From contig QUBZ01000006.1 of NCBI GenBank assembly GCA_014338005.1, forward strand, positions 43,102-107,101: a stretch of 64,000 nucleotides of DNA, given 5' to 3'. How positions within the stretch are numbered: position 1 is the first letter of the stretch; each line of letters starts with the position of its first letter. Below are positions 21,401 to 28,832 of the stretch, in pieces. The notes below the pieces were generated by a model. That model ran no database searches. It was not told where the DNA came from and worked only from the letters and a program-made list of their open reading frames with translations. The DNA comes from Chloroflexota bacterium (GTDB taxonomy: Bacteria; Chloroflexota; Anaerolineae; Aggregatilineales; Phototrophicaceae). The position numbers were made by a program, and so were the translations under genes.

Positions 21401-22938
21401 TGAGTATCGCCCTCGATGACTTTGGGAGCGGCTTCAGCGCCCCGAACGAGCTTCGGTGCATCGCAGACATAGAAACCGACCCGTCCCTCACTGAAGAAGC
21501 CCGCTGGTTCTACCGCGCGCTCAACGCCGCAAGCGTCCTGAGCGCCCCGCTGGAAATCGGCGGTCGGGTGGTAGGCACTCTCTCCATTACCACCGGCCAG
21601 CCCTATCATTATACCGAGCGTGACCGGCGTATCTACACAGCTATCGCCGAGCAGGTGGCCGCCGCGATGGAGCGCCTCCAGCTCATCCAGGAAACGCAGA
21701 AACGCGCCACCGAAATGGAAACCGTCGCGCGGGTGAGCGCCGCCACCACCACCATTCTGGACGTGGAGGAACTGCTCCAAGCCGTCTGTGACCTGACCAA
21801 AGAGCGATTCCGGCTGTATCACACCCACATTTACCTGCTGGACGAAACCGGCCAAAAGCTGATGCTGGCCGCCGGCGCCGGCGATGCCGGACGCATCATG
21901 AAGGCGGAAGGCCGCTTCATCCCCATCAACAACCCGAACAGCCTGGTGGCCCGCGCCGCCCGCGAACGCAGAGGCATCATCGCCAACGACGTAACGCAGG
22001 AGCCGGATTTCCTGGCTAACCCGCTGCTGCCGCTCACCCAGTCGGAACTGGCGGTCCCGATGATCGTCGCTTCCGAGTTAATCGGCGTGCTGGACGTGCA
22101 GTCAGAAATTCTCAGCCGCTTCACCGAGGAAGACGTGCGAATTAAAATAACGTTGGCCGATCAGGTCAGCATCGCCATCCAGAACGCGCGCGCCTTCAAG
22201 GTACAGCAGGAAGCCGCCGAACGCCTGCGCGAGGTTGACCGCCTCAAATCGCAGTTCCTGGCGAATATGAGCCACGAACTCCGCACGCCGCTGAACTCGA
22301 TCATCGGTTATGCCGAGGTGATGCTGGATGGCATTGACGGCGAACTGACCGACGACGCCATCGAGGACGTGGAGGCCATCCACAGCGGCGGCAAACACCT
22401 GCTGGCGATCATCAACGACATCCTCGACCTGGCGAAGATTGACGCCGGGCAGATGTTCATGGACAGGCAGGAAGCCGACCTGGGCAAAATCATCGAGGAA
22501 GTGGTTCATACCTGCCAGATTTTGGTCAAGGACAAGGGCATTTACCTGGAACTGGAACGCCAGGCGGAACTCCCGCCAGTTTACGGCGATCCGGTGCGCC
22601 TGCGCCAGATTGTTTACAACCTGGTCAACAATGCTATCAAGTTCACCGAAAAAGGCGGCATCACCGTCAGCGTCGGACGGCAGGACGACCAGCAGATTTG
22701 CGTCACGGTCAAGGATACCGGCATCGGCATGTCGCAAAAAGACCTGAGCGTGATCTTCGAGCGTTTCCGTCAGGTAGACGGCTCGGCCACCCGCCGCGCC
22801 GGCGGCACCGGGCTGGGGCTGGCGATCACCCGCCAGTTGGTGCAGATGCATGATGGTGAAATTCATGTCACCAGCAAACCGCACGAAGGCTCAACTTTCT
22901 GGTTTACACTGCCGGTTTACGAAGGACAGAAAGCGTAG
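18409..22938 (+). CDS. Giant histidine kinase, C-terminal part: TM-HAMP-GAFs-PAS x3-GAF x2-HisKA-HATPase
   Basis: 1509 codons from ATG 18409, in frame with the Cache segment before TAG 18403. Order by residue: membrane helix 1-16; HAMP 17-75; GAF about 95-240; a divergent GAF-like stretch about 245-350; GAF 365-530; PAS 532-640, 652-777 (IEYRLVHADGTVRWV) and 784-920; GAF 930-1093; GAF 1100-1263; HisKA with phospho-acceptor His1289 in ANMSHELRTPLNSIIGYAEV; HATPase with NLVNNAIKFTEKGG, VKDTGIGMS and GGTGLGLAITR. No receiver domain is attached; three receivers are encoded just downstream. As the annotated start has only weak upstream pairing (GGATAGG), expression depends on reinitiation or readthrough unless the stop is a sequence error. 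Confidence 0.85.
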   Translation: MAIAGLAAAFTALYYANRVAKPIAALTRTAEQIAGGDLSQRAHIRSRNEIGLLAQAFNSMAEQLQEFIGSLENRVAARTRDLALTLEVGHLATSLYTQKDLLTSLVNFIRDQFDLYYTQIYLLDEAGLHAVLRAGTGEVGQQLLARNHRLNLSETSLVARAVQTNQPVLVADTQTSAIHKANPLLPDTRSEVTIPLVVGGVIIGVLDMQSNREGTFNQENLPVFEAMASQIASALRGSQAFEEAQAAIQRAEMVNRRLTEETWDSYLGQLGEGRCLGYQYDLEAPRPLEPHSNGHDDGSRIVQPVFLRGQPIGKIVIAEDTERQWKPEEMLLVEDVAKRVAQALDQFRAFDQIKQAEAETRKRAAELQTVAEVSAATTTLLEIDDLLLAVSDLTKERFGLYHAHIYLLDEAGENLVLAAGAGEAGRIMKTEGRSIPLNHPHSLVAGAAREHKGVVVNDVTRTPDFLPNPLLPDTKSEMAVPMLVGDQLIGVLDVQASVTDRFTSEDVRVKTTLAAQVAVAVQNARAYMQTKQQAAIIETSRDFISLADLNGKILYVNPGGLEMVSRKSFADTNIADFYPEDEYRRIEQEALPTALQVGYWRGEVSLRKTDGSTLPADETILVVRDADGIPTNFATIITDISERKQAQAVLEENEARFRSLVSNVPGIIYRCAIDEFWTMQFIGPAIADLTGYPDTDFIQNNVRSYASVIHPDDTAKVDEAVWRGVENRMPYEIEYRLVHADGTVRWVNERGQAVYGQDGTPLWLDGAVFDITESKRAEAEREQLLAEMQRNARLIRTVIDATPDWIFAKDRDYRYILANQGYANAIGTTTDGIVGKTDVELGFPEEIVFGNPDKGIRGFRSDDEAVLTTGESIYNPYDPATFADGSIHIFDTQKMPLRDAAGHTFAVLGFARDITLRQQQEEEVRLAREEAEILYKVSSAINEAKNLLEIVDAILAHAAPPVEPSVAVTNNDTGDSTTARYVNILAGRLSDGRTISNMSIALDDFGSGFSAPNELRCIADIETDPSLTEEARWFYRALNAASVLSAPLEIGGRVVGTLSITTGQPYHYTERDRRIYTAIAEQVAAAMERLQLIQETQKRATEMETVARVSAATTTILDVEELLQAVCDLTKERFRLYHTHIYLLDETGQKLMLAAGAGDAGRIMKAEGRFIPINNPNSLVARAARERRGIIANDVTQEPDFLANPLLPLTQSELAVPMIVASELIGVLDVQSEILSRFTEEDVRIKITLADQVSIAIQNARAFKVQQEAAERLREVDRLKSQFLANMSHELRTPLNSIIGYAEVMLDGIDGELTDDAIEDVEAIHSGGKHLLAIINDILDLAKIDAGQMFMDRQEADLGKIIEEVVHTCQILVKDKGIYLELERQAELPPVYGDPVRLRQIVYNLVNNAIKFTEKGGITVSVGRQDDQQICVTVKDTGIGMSQKDLSVIFERFRQVDGSATRRAGGTGLGLAITRQLVQMHDGEIHVTSKPHEGSTFWFTLPVYEGQKA

Positions 22939-22950
22939 GCTATAACACGA

Positions 22951-25077
22951 ATGTCGTCCTACTTTACGCATATCGTCTGCCTGGAATGTGGTCAGGAACA
23001 GGCCGCCGACCCGATGGCGAAGGCCTGTCCCCGCTGCGGCTCTCAATGGTTGGACGCGCGGTATAACTATCAAACGGTGGCGGGCCTATGGCCCGCCGCC
23101 CTTGCCGGGCGCGGCGACTCGCTGTGGCGCTACGGCGAACTGCTGCCGCTGGCCGAACCCGACCCGGAAATTTCGATGGGCGAGGGCTTCACGTCCCTCA
23201 CCCGCCTGTACAGCTACGAACGCCTGTACCACCACGAACACCTGTATATCAAAGACGAACGCCAGGGGCCGACCAGCTCGTTTAAAGACCGGCAGGCTGC
23301 CCTGGCGGTGACGGCCATGCGCCGCGCCGGCATCACCGAATGTGTGCTGGCCTCCACCGGCAACGCCGGCGCGGCCTACGCCGCTTACTGCGCCCGCGCC
23401 GGCATCAAGTTGTGGCTGTTCCTCACCAGTCTCGTCCCATCCGAAAAAATGCGCGAGGCGGCGCTGTATGGCGCGGAAGTGGTTAAGGTTTCCGGCACGT
23501 ATGATGAAACCAAACACGTCGCCGCCGAATTCGCCAAACGAAAGGGCATTCACCTCGACCGGGGCGCGAAGGCCATCCCCGGCAAAGAGAGCATGAAAAC
23601 GCTGGCCTTCGAGATCGCCGAACAACTGGCGTTTAACCTGGGCGCAGACGCCTCCGGCAGATGGCGCAGCCCGGACTGGTACATCCAGGCGGTGAGCGGC
23701 GGCATCGGGCCGATGGGCGTCTGGAAGGGTTTTGAAGAACTGCTCCAGATGGGGCTGATCGAAAAAATGCCCCGCCTGGGTATCATCCAGGCGGCGGGCT
23801 GCGCGCCGATGGTCAACGCCTTTAAAGCGGGGCACGCCCAGGCTGCCCCGGTCATCCCCAAAACGCTCATCACCGTGCTGGCGACCGGCGACCCCGGCTT
23901 CAGCTATGGCTACCTGCGGCAGGCTGTCCTCAGCAACGGCGGCACGATGGAAGCCATTGAAGATGGCCGCACCTTCGAGGCTATGCGCCGCCTCGCCAGC
24001 AAAGCCGGTTATTCGGTCGAACCGGCTACTGCCGTCGCCTTCGCCGGCCTGGAAAAAATGCTGGCCGAAGGCACGATTCGCCCCGGCGAAGTCGTGGTCG
24101 TCAACTGCTCCGGCCATACCTTCACGGCAGAAAGCCACATCCTGGGCGACCAGTACGTGCATGACCTGAACCTGGCCGCCGGACAGAACGGCACAGCCCA
24201 TCTTGCCCCGGACGAAGGGCTGGATTCGGCCATCCGTATCCTGGATGAACAGGTTACATCCATCCTGATTGTGGACGACAACCCCAGCGACCGGCGTCTG
24301 ATCCGCCGCCTCCTCCAGCGGTACAAACGCTACCGCATTTTTGAAGCCGCCAGCGGCAGCGAAGCCCTCAAGGTGGTCGTGGATCACCGGCCTGATGTCA
24401 TCCTGGCCGACCTGACCATGCCGGAGATGGACGGGTTTACCCTGCTGGAACGCTTAAAAAACGACCCGCAGACGGCAGATATTCCGGTGGTGGTGGTTTC
24501 CGCCAAAACGCTCACCGATATGGATGCCCGCATGTTAAAGGAATATTCTGAGTCGGTGTGGACGAAGGGCGGTTTCGACACGCGCCAGCTGGTAGATCAT
24601 GTCGTGAAGGTGTTGGGGGATGTCTCTGCCCCGCCGGCAGATGGACGGCTCAGCCGGTCATACAGCATCGAAACACACGAAACGCCCGTCGAAGAAAACA
24701 CCGGCGATAAACAGGTCATCGTCATCATCGAGGATAACCCGCAAGACCTGCGGCTGGCGCGGCGGCTGCTGGAAAGCGAAGGTAGCTACCGCATCATCTC
24801 GGCGGCCTCCGGGCGCGACGGCCTGAAGGCGCTTTATGAACATCACCCAGAACTGTTGATCCTGGATTTGATGCTGCCGGAGATGGACGGTTTTGAAGTG
24901 CTGCGTATCATCCAGAATGACCCCAAACTGCGCGATATTCCGGTGGTAGTGCTTTCGGCCAAAGAGCTGACCGCTGCCGAACGCACTGAACTGGAGCCTT
25001 ACATCACGTCGGTGGTTGAAAAAGCGTCGTTCGACCGCAACCAGTTTTTGTACATCGTCAACCGCATCTTGAAGTGA
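22951..25077 (+). CDS. Threonine synthase-like PLP enzyme fused to two receiver domains
   Basis: 708 residues. Residues 7-30 form a zinc ribbon (C10, C13, C26, C29) as in many threonine synthases. Residues 60-415 are a fold-type II PLP enzyme: PTSSFKDRQA with Lys112 as the cofactor lysine, ASTGNAGAAYAAYCARAG as the phosphate-side loop, QAVSGGIGPMGVW, and NCSGHT near the C-terminus of the catalytic domain. Two CheY-like receivers follow: REC1 with DD442-443 and phospho-acceptor Asp487 (ADLTMPEMDG), and REC2 with ED594-595 and Asp639 (LDLMLPEMDG). It would convert phosphohomoserine to threonine, though a related reaction such as cysteate synthesis is possible. It starts 12 bases after the giant kinase, so phosphorylation by that kinase is a natural inference. 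Confidence 0.9.
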   Translation: MSSYFTHIVCLECGQEQAADPMAKACPRCGSQWLDARYNYQTVAGLWPAALAGRGDSLWRYGELLPLAEPDPEISMGEGFTSLTRLYSYERLYHHEHLYIKDERQGPTSSFKDRQAALAVTAMRRAGITECVLASTGNAGAAYAAYCARAGIKLWLFLTSLVPSEKMREAALYGAEVVKVSGTYDETKHVAAEFAKRKGIHLDRGAKAIPGKESMKTLAFEIAEQLAFNLGADASGRWRSPDWYIQAVSGGIGPMGVWKGFEELLQMGLIEKMPRLGIIQAAGCAPMVNAFKAGHAQAAPVIPKTLITVLATGDPGFSYGYLRQAVLSNGGTMEAIEDGRTFEAMRRLASKAGYSVEPATAVAFAGLEKMLAEGTIRPGEVVVVNCSGHTFTAESHILGDQYVHDLNLAAGQNGTAHLAPDEGLDSAIRILDEQVTSILIVDDNPSDRRLIRRLLQRYKRYRIFEAASGSEALKVVVDHRPDVILADLTMPEMDGFTLLERLKNDPQTADIPVVVVSAKTLTDMDARMLKEYSESVWTKGGFDTRQLVDHVVKVLGDVSAPPADGRLSRSYSIETHETPVEENTGDKQVIVIIEDNPQDLRLARRLLESEGSYRIISAASGRDGLKALYEHHPELLILDLMLPEMDGFEVLRIIQNDPKLRDIPVVVLSAKELTAAERTELEPYITSVVEKASFDRNQFLYIVNRILK

Positions 25078-25102
25078 GCGCCGCATGTAAGGAAAGTGAA
25101 CG

Positions 25103-25492
25103 ATGAGTTGTATCCTGATTATCGAGGACAACCCGCAGAACGCGCGCATGGCGACCAAACTTTTGCAGCACGCCGGGCATGAGGTGATGATAGCGGACGA
25201 CGGCGAACAGGGCATCATGAAGGTGATGGAGCGCGTCCCCGACGCCGTGCTGGTAGACCTGGGGCTGCCCGATATAGACGGCCAGACCCTGGTCGCCATG
25301 ATGCGCCAGCAGCCCGATCTCTGCCGCCTCCCCATCATCGCCTTCACGGCCTGGCCGGAGGCGACCGCCGTCGAAATGGCGCGCGCCTACGGCTGCGATG
25401 GCGTCATCATCAAGCCGATAGACACGCGCACGTTTGTTTCGCAGGTAAATCGTTATATCACGTCAAAAACAGACTCTAAGGATGAAGCGTGA
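25103..25492 (+). CDS. Stand-alone response regulator receiver protein
   Basis: 129 residues, one CheY-like domain: acidic pair in IIEDNPQN (Glu8, Asp9), phospho-acceptor Asp52 in VLVDLGLPDIDG, Thr in IAFTAW and Lys in VIIKPID. There is no output domain. The opening IEDNPQ is shared with REC2 of the upstream fusion protein, which suggests duplication. It lies 25 bases after that gene (AAGGAAAG ribosome site) and its stop overlaps the GNAT start by four bases. It probably relays phosphate within this cluster. Confidence 0.93.
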   Translation: MSCILIIEDNPQNARMATKLLQHAGHEVMIADDGEQGIMKVMERVPDAVLVDLGLPDIDGQTLVAMMRQQPDLCRLPIIAFTAWPEATAVEMARAYGCDGVIIKPIDTRTFVSQVNRYITSKTDSKDEA

Positions 25493-26379
25493 CCTTGACC
25501 GCCCAGCAGCCAGAACTCTGTCTAACCGTCGAGTCGGCGTTCAGCACCGTACCTGCCAGCACGTACAGCTTTGCCGAACTGGCCGACATCTACAACCAGA
25601 CGCGCGTGGATTACATCGTGCCGATGCCGATGAACGCCAAACGTATGGAAGTATACGTCAGCAGCTATGACATTGATCTGGATGCCTCGATTGTCGCCTT
25701 CGACGCCGATGGCGAAATGGCGGGAGTCGGCATGTTGGGCAGACGGGGCGACCGCGCCTGGATCACGCGGCTGGGTGTGCTGCCGTACCGGCGGGGGCAT
25801 CAACTGGGGCGTTTTTTGATGGAAACGCTCATCGCCCAGGCCGTCCGAGGCGGCGCCCGGCTCATCCAGCTTGAAGTCATCAAAGGTAATACGCCGGCCT
25901 ACCGGCTGTTCCTCAAGCTGGGATTTAAAGAAACACGGGAACTGCTGGTCATCCGGCGGCCACCCGGCAAGCTCACCATCGAAAACCCGCTGCCCCAGGC
26001 CGGCGTCAGGCCGCTGACTCCCGACGAGGTGCAGGGCTGCCTGGCGCAGCGCAGCCCAGGCGCATCCTGGATAGACGAAACGCCGTCGTTAATTCATGCC
26101 GGCAGCCTCAAAGGGCTGCGCGTTGAACTGCCGTCCGGCGCGGCGGGTTGGGTCATTTACCAGCATACCGCCCTGCAAATCGGTTATATTGTCCTGCACG
26201 CGCCCTGGCCGGCGCGGGATGATCTGACGCGGGCGCTGCTGTACCACCTGCACAGCCTCCACCCGCTCCAGGATACCAAAGTGGAAAATATCCCCGCCCT
26301 CGACCTGCGCTGGCCGGTTTACCAGGAATTGGGTTACGTCGAGGCTTTCCGGCGAATCGAAATGTTTTTATATCTCTGA
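25489..26379 (+). CDS. GNAT family N-acetyltransferase with extra C-terminal domain
   Basis: 296 residues from GTG 25489, which overlaps the receiver's stop (GTGA). The GNAT core is in the first 165 residues: ITRLGVLPYRRGHQLGRFLM is the acetyl-CoA loop and NTPAYRLFLKLGFKETREL is the C-terminal motif. Residues 190-296 look like a second, degenerate GNAT-like half ending YQELGYVEAFRRIEMFL. The acceptor is unknown. Because it is the last gene of the signalling unit, it could modify one of the cluster's proteins or a metabolite linked to the PLP enzyme; that is speculation. It converges on the ROK gene with a 12-base overlap. Confidence 0.85.
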   Translation: MTLTAQQPELCLTVESAFSTVPASTYSFAELADIYNQTRVDYIVPMPMNAKRMEVYVSSYDIDLDASIVAFDADGEMAGVGMLGRRGDRAWITRLGVLPYRRGHQLGRFLMETLIAQAVRGGARLIQLEVIKGNTPAYRLFLKLGFKETRELLVIRRPPGKLTIENPLPQAGVRPLTPDEVQGCLAQRSPGASWIDETPSLIHAGSLKGLRVELPSGAAGWVIYQHTALQIGYIVLHAPWPARDDLTRALLYHLHSLHPLQDTKVENIPALDLRWPVYQELGYVEAFRRIEMFLYL

Positions 26380-27291
26380 CCGCGCACGGGCATAAAACGC
26401 CGCGCCGATCAGGCATACATCGTCGCCCAACCGCGCCGTGTGGATAAGATCGGGGTCATTAAAAGCCGGGTCGGTCAGGTAGGCGGCGATCATCTGCCGC
26501 GCCGGGTCAAAAATCAGGTCGCCCAGGCTGGCGACGCTGCCGCCGATGACGATGGTCTGCGGGTTGAACAGGTGCATCAGGCACACCAGCCCCAGACCAA
26601 GCCAGCGCCCGGCTTCTGCTACCACTTCGAGCGCCAGCGCATCCCCCTGCGCGGCAGCCAGGCCGACGGTGCGCCCGTCCACAACGTCACAGTTCCGCAG
26701 CGCCGACGGCTGATCGCCCTCGGCCAGCCGCTCTTTTGCCCGGCGGCCAATGGCCGTCCCGGAGGCCAAGTCTTCCAGGCTGCGAATCCGGCCATCCGGC
26801 AGGGGAAACTTGATATGCCCCGGCTCAATCGCCAGGCCGCGCCAGCCGGTGAATAAAGCCCCGTTGATGATCGCGCCCCCGCCGATGCCGGTGCTGACCG
26901 TCAGATACAGCGCCGGATTAGCGCCCCGCGCTGCGCCCAGGTGATATTCCGCCAGGGCGGCCAGATTAGCGTCGTTTTCCATAAAAACGGGCGTATCGAA
27001 GGCTTCGGCCACCATCTGCGCCAGGGGAACGCGGTCCCAGCCGGGCAGCGTGGGCGCGTGAAGAATCAAACCCGTGCCGGCCTGCGGGCCGGGCGCGCAA
27101 ACACCGACGGCAGCGGGTTTCTGGCCCGGCGGCACAACCCGCCGCGCGATTTCGATCACGCGGGCGACCACCGCCGGCGGCAGGCCAATTGGCGTAGGCG
27201 CTTCGTCCCGCGCCAGCATATCCAGTTCGTCGGAAAACCAGGCCGCGCGGGTGCGCGTCCCGCCGAAGTCTATAGACAGAATCGCCATCAA
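26368..27291 (-). CDS. ROK family protein (sugar kinase-like)
   Basis: 307 residues. The N-terminal phosphate loop ILSIDFGGTRTRAAWF, VFMENDANLAALAEYHLGAARG and VSTGIGGGAIINGALFTGW are ROK/glucokinase signatures. No DNA-binding domain precedes them, so a kinase rather than a repressor is expected. The position that in most ROK proteins carries the zinc motif C-x-C-G-x2-G-C reads EPGHIKFPLPDGRIRSLEDL, so the zinc cysteines are absent. It may still phosphorylate a hexose, as the catalytic Asp in the ENDAN motif is kept. The start is ATG 27291, or the adjacent ATG 27288. Confidence 0.85.
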   Translation of the reverse strand: MMAILSIDFGGTRTRAAWFSDELDMLARDEAPTPIGLPPAVVARVIEIARRVVPPGQKPAAVGVCAPGPQAGTGLILHAPTLPGWDRVPLAQMVAEAFDTPVFMENDANLAALAEYHLGAARGANPALYLTVSTGIGGGAIINGALFTGWRGLAIEPGHIKFPLPDGRIRSLEDLASGTAIGRRAKERLAEGDQPSALRNCDVVDGRTVGLAAAQGDALALEVVAEAGRWLGLGLVCLMHLFNPQTIVIGGSVASLGDLIFDPARQMIAAYLTDPAFNDPDLIHTARLGDDVCLIGAAFYARARSEI

Positions 27292-27339
27292 GCCGACCTT
27301 TGCAGCGGACGGTGAAAGCCCTTAAAACTCTGTGGGTTT

Positions 27340-28383
27340 TTAGACGCTGACCTTCATATGGCCGTTGCCGTTGACATGCGCCAGTTCCGTTTCGCGCACG
27401 CCCATCCGCACGACCGCGCCCGCCCACGACAGCCCCGACCCGAAGGCCACCATGCCGATGGTATCGCCGGGTTTAACGCGCCCTTCCTGGATGGCCTCCA
27501 CCAGCGCCAGCGGGATTGAAGCCGCCGACGTATTGGCGTACTTGTGGACATTGATGAAAAACTTGTCCATCGGCAGTCCGAGATGTTTGGCCGCGTTTTC
27601 GATAATCCGCAGGTTGGCCTGGTGCGGGATAATCAGATCGAGATCTTGGGGAGTCATGCCGGCCTGGGCGGTGATGCTGGTCAGGCACGACATCAGCTTC
27701 CGCATAGCAAACCGCGCCACTTCCTGGCCGTTCATGCGGATGTAATGCTCGCGGTTATCCACCACTTTCTGCGAAACCGGGTTGACCGTACCGCCGCCGG
27801 GGACCCATAGATTATGGGCGCGGCTGCCATCCGACCCCAGCTCGAAGGTCATGACGCCTGCATCTTCGGTGGTCGGCTGAAGCACAACCGCCGCCGCCGC
27901 ATCCCCGAACAGCACGCAGGTCGTCCGGTCGGTATAATCCAGCGCGTGAGAAATGATCTCCACGCCGATGACCAGCACATTTTCATAAACGCCGGTCTGG
28001 ATGAACTGGTGGCCAGTCGCCAGGCCATACACCCAGCCGGAACACCCGGCGGCGATGGTGAATGCCGGGCAGGAAGCCCCCAGCGCGTGCTGGATGAAGT
28101 TCGCCGGCGAGGGCAGCAGGTAATCCGGCGAGGAGTTGGCGACGATAATCAAATCCAGGTCTTGCGGCTCCAGCCCGGCAACGGCCAGCGCCTCGTAAGC
28201 GGCGGCAGCGGCCATGCTGGTGGTGGTATCGTTTTCGCCCCGCACGCGGCGTTCGCGGATGCCGGTGCGTTCGACGATCCATTCGTCGCTGGTATCCACG
28301 ATCTGTGCAAGATCATGGTTGGTTAGCACTTTTTCGGGAACATATTTTCCCCAGCCCGTAATGTGAGCGCGACGGTTCATCAA
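27340..28383 (-). CDS. fabH: 3-oxoacyl-[acyl-carrier-protein] synthase III (FabH)
   Basis: 347 residues. The catalytic triad is present: Cys114 in AAGCSGWVYG, His254 in IIPHQANLRI and Asn284 in YANTSAASIPLAL. FabH condenses acetyl-CoA or a branched acyl-CoA with malonyl-ACP to start fatty acid synthesis. It is slightly longer than the usual 310-330 residues because of a C-terminal tail. No other fab genes are adjacent. It lies 49 bases after the ROK gene's start and is separated from the upstream sigma/membrane pair by a terminator. Confidence 0.93.
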   Translation of the reverse strand: MMNRRAHITGWGKYVPEKVLTNHDLAQIVDTSDEWIVERTGIRERRVRGENDTTTSMAAAAAYEALAVAGLEPQDLDLIIVANSSPDYLLPSPANFIQHALGASCPAFTIAAGCSGWVYGLATGHQFIQTGVYENVLVIGVEIISHALDYTDRTTCVLFGDAAAAVVLQPTTEDAGVMTFELGSDGSRAHNLWVPGGGTVNPVSQKVVDNREHYIRMNGQEVARFAMRKLMSCLTSITAQAGMTPQDLDLIIPHQANLRIIENAAKHLGLPMDKFFINVHKYANTSAASIPLALVEAIQEGRVKPGDTIGMVAFGSGLSWAGAVVRMGVRETELAHVNGNGHMKVSV

Positions 28384-28400
28384 CAGCCTCCATCTAATAA

Positions 28401-28435
28401 AAACGAACGGCGCATATCCCGGTTGAGATATGCGC
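28401..28435 (-). terminator. Terminator downstream of the sigma-factor pair
   Basis: On the minus strand GCGCATATC (28435-28427) pairs exactly with GATATGCGC (28418-28410) with an 8-base loop, followed by CGTTCGTTTTTATT. It is 20 bases after the stop of the small membrane protein gene and just before fabH. Confidence 0.6.
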
Positions 28436-28454
28436 GCTTTGGGGTATCGAAGGG

Positions 28455-28829
28455 CTACAGCGCAGGAACTTCGCGCTTTTCGCGTTTGACTTCATCCAGC
28501 ATCCGGTGGCGCGTCAGCAGCATAAAACCGGCCACCAGCGCGATACCGGCGGCGATCTGAACGCGCGCCGGCAGGTAACGAATACGGGCGACCACGTTAC
28601 GGTCAGACGAGCCCACCAGATCGTGCTTCAACCGCCGGACAAAACGGCGCGACGGCTGCGCGCCGACCAGCGTCATATGCAGGCGGCGGATAATTTCGAC
28701 CAGGCTGTCTACCTCGGCGCGCGGCACGGCATACTGGGTGATAATGGTATCCACATCGGCGCTGTCGTCCGCCAGCAGCGCGTCGGTGACGGCGGAAAGT
28801 AAATCAAGCAGTTGAACCTCGGTAGCCAT
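28455..28829 (-). CDS. Small membrane-anchored protein coupled to ECF sigma factor (possible anti-sigma)
   Basis: 124 residues. The first 75 are predicted helical and acidic (LLSAVTDALLADDSADVDTI), then a basic stretch (SRRFVRRLKHDLV), one membrane helix at about 91-106 (IAAGIALVAGFMLL) and a short charged tail. It starts 4 bases after the sigma-factor stop. The position and topology (cytoplasmic N-terminal helices plus one membrane span) fit an anti-sigma factor, but it lacks the zinc-binding HxxxCxxC motif of the common class. I do not recognise a named family. Confidence 0.7.
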   Translation of the reverse strand: MATEVQLLDLLSAVTDALLADDSADVDTIITQYAVPRAEVDSLVEIIRRLHMTLVGAQPSRRFVRRLKHDLVGSSDRNVVARIRYLPARVQIAAGIALVAGFMLLTRHRMLDEVKREKREVPAL

Positions 28830-28832
28830 GCC

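Noticed and set aside
20269..21855. 528-codon minus-strand frame across the giant kinase
   Set aside because: Antisense to clear PAS and GAF domains; no motif of its own.
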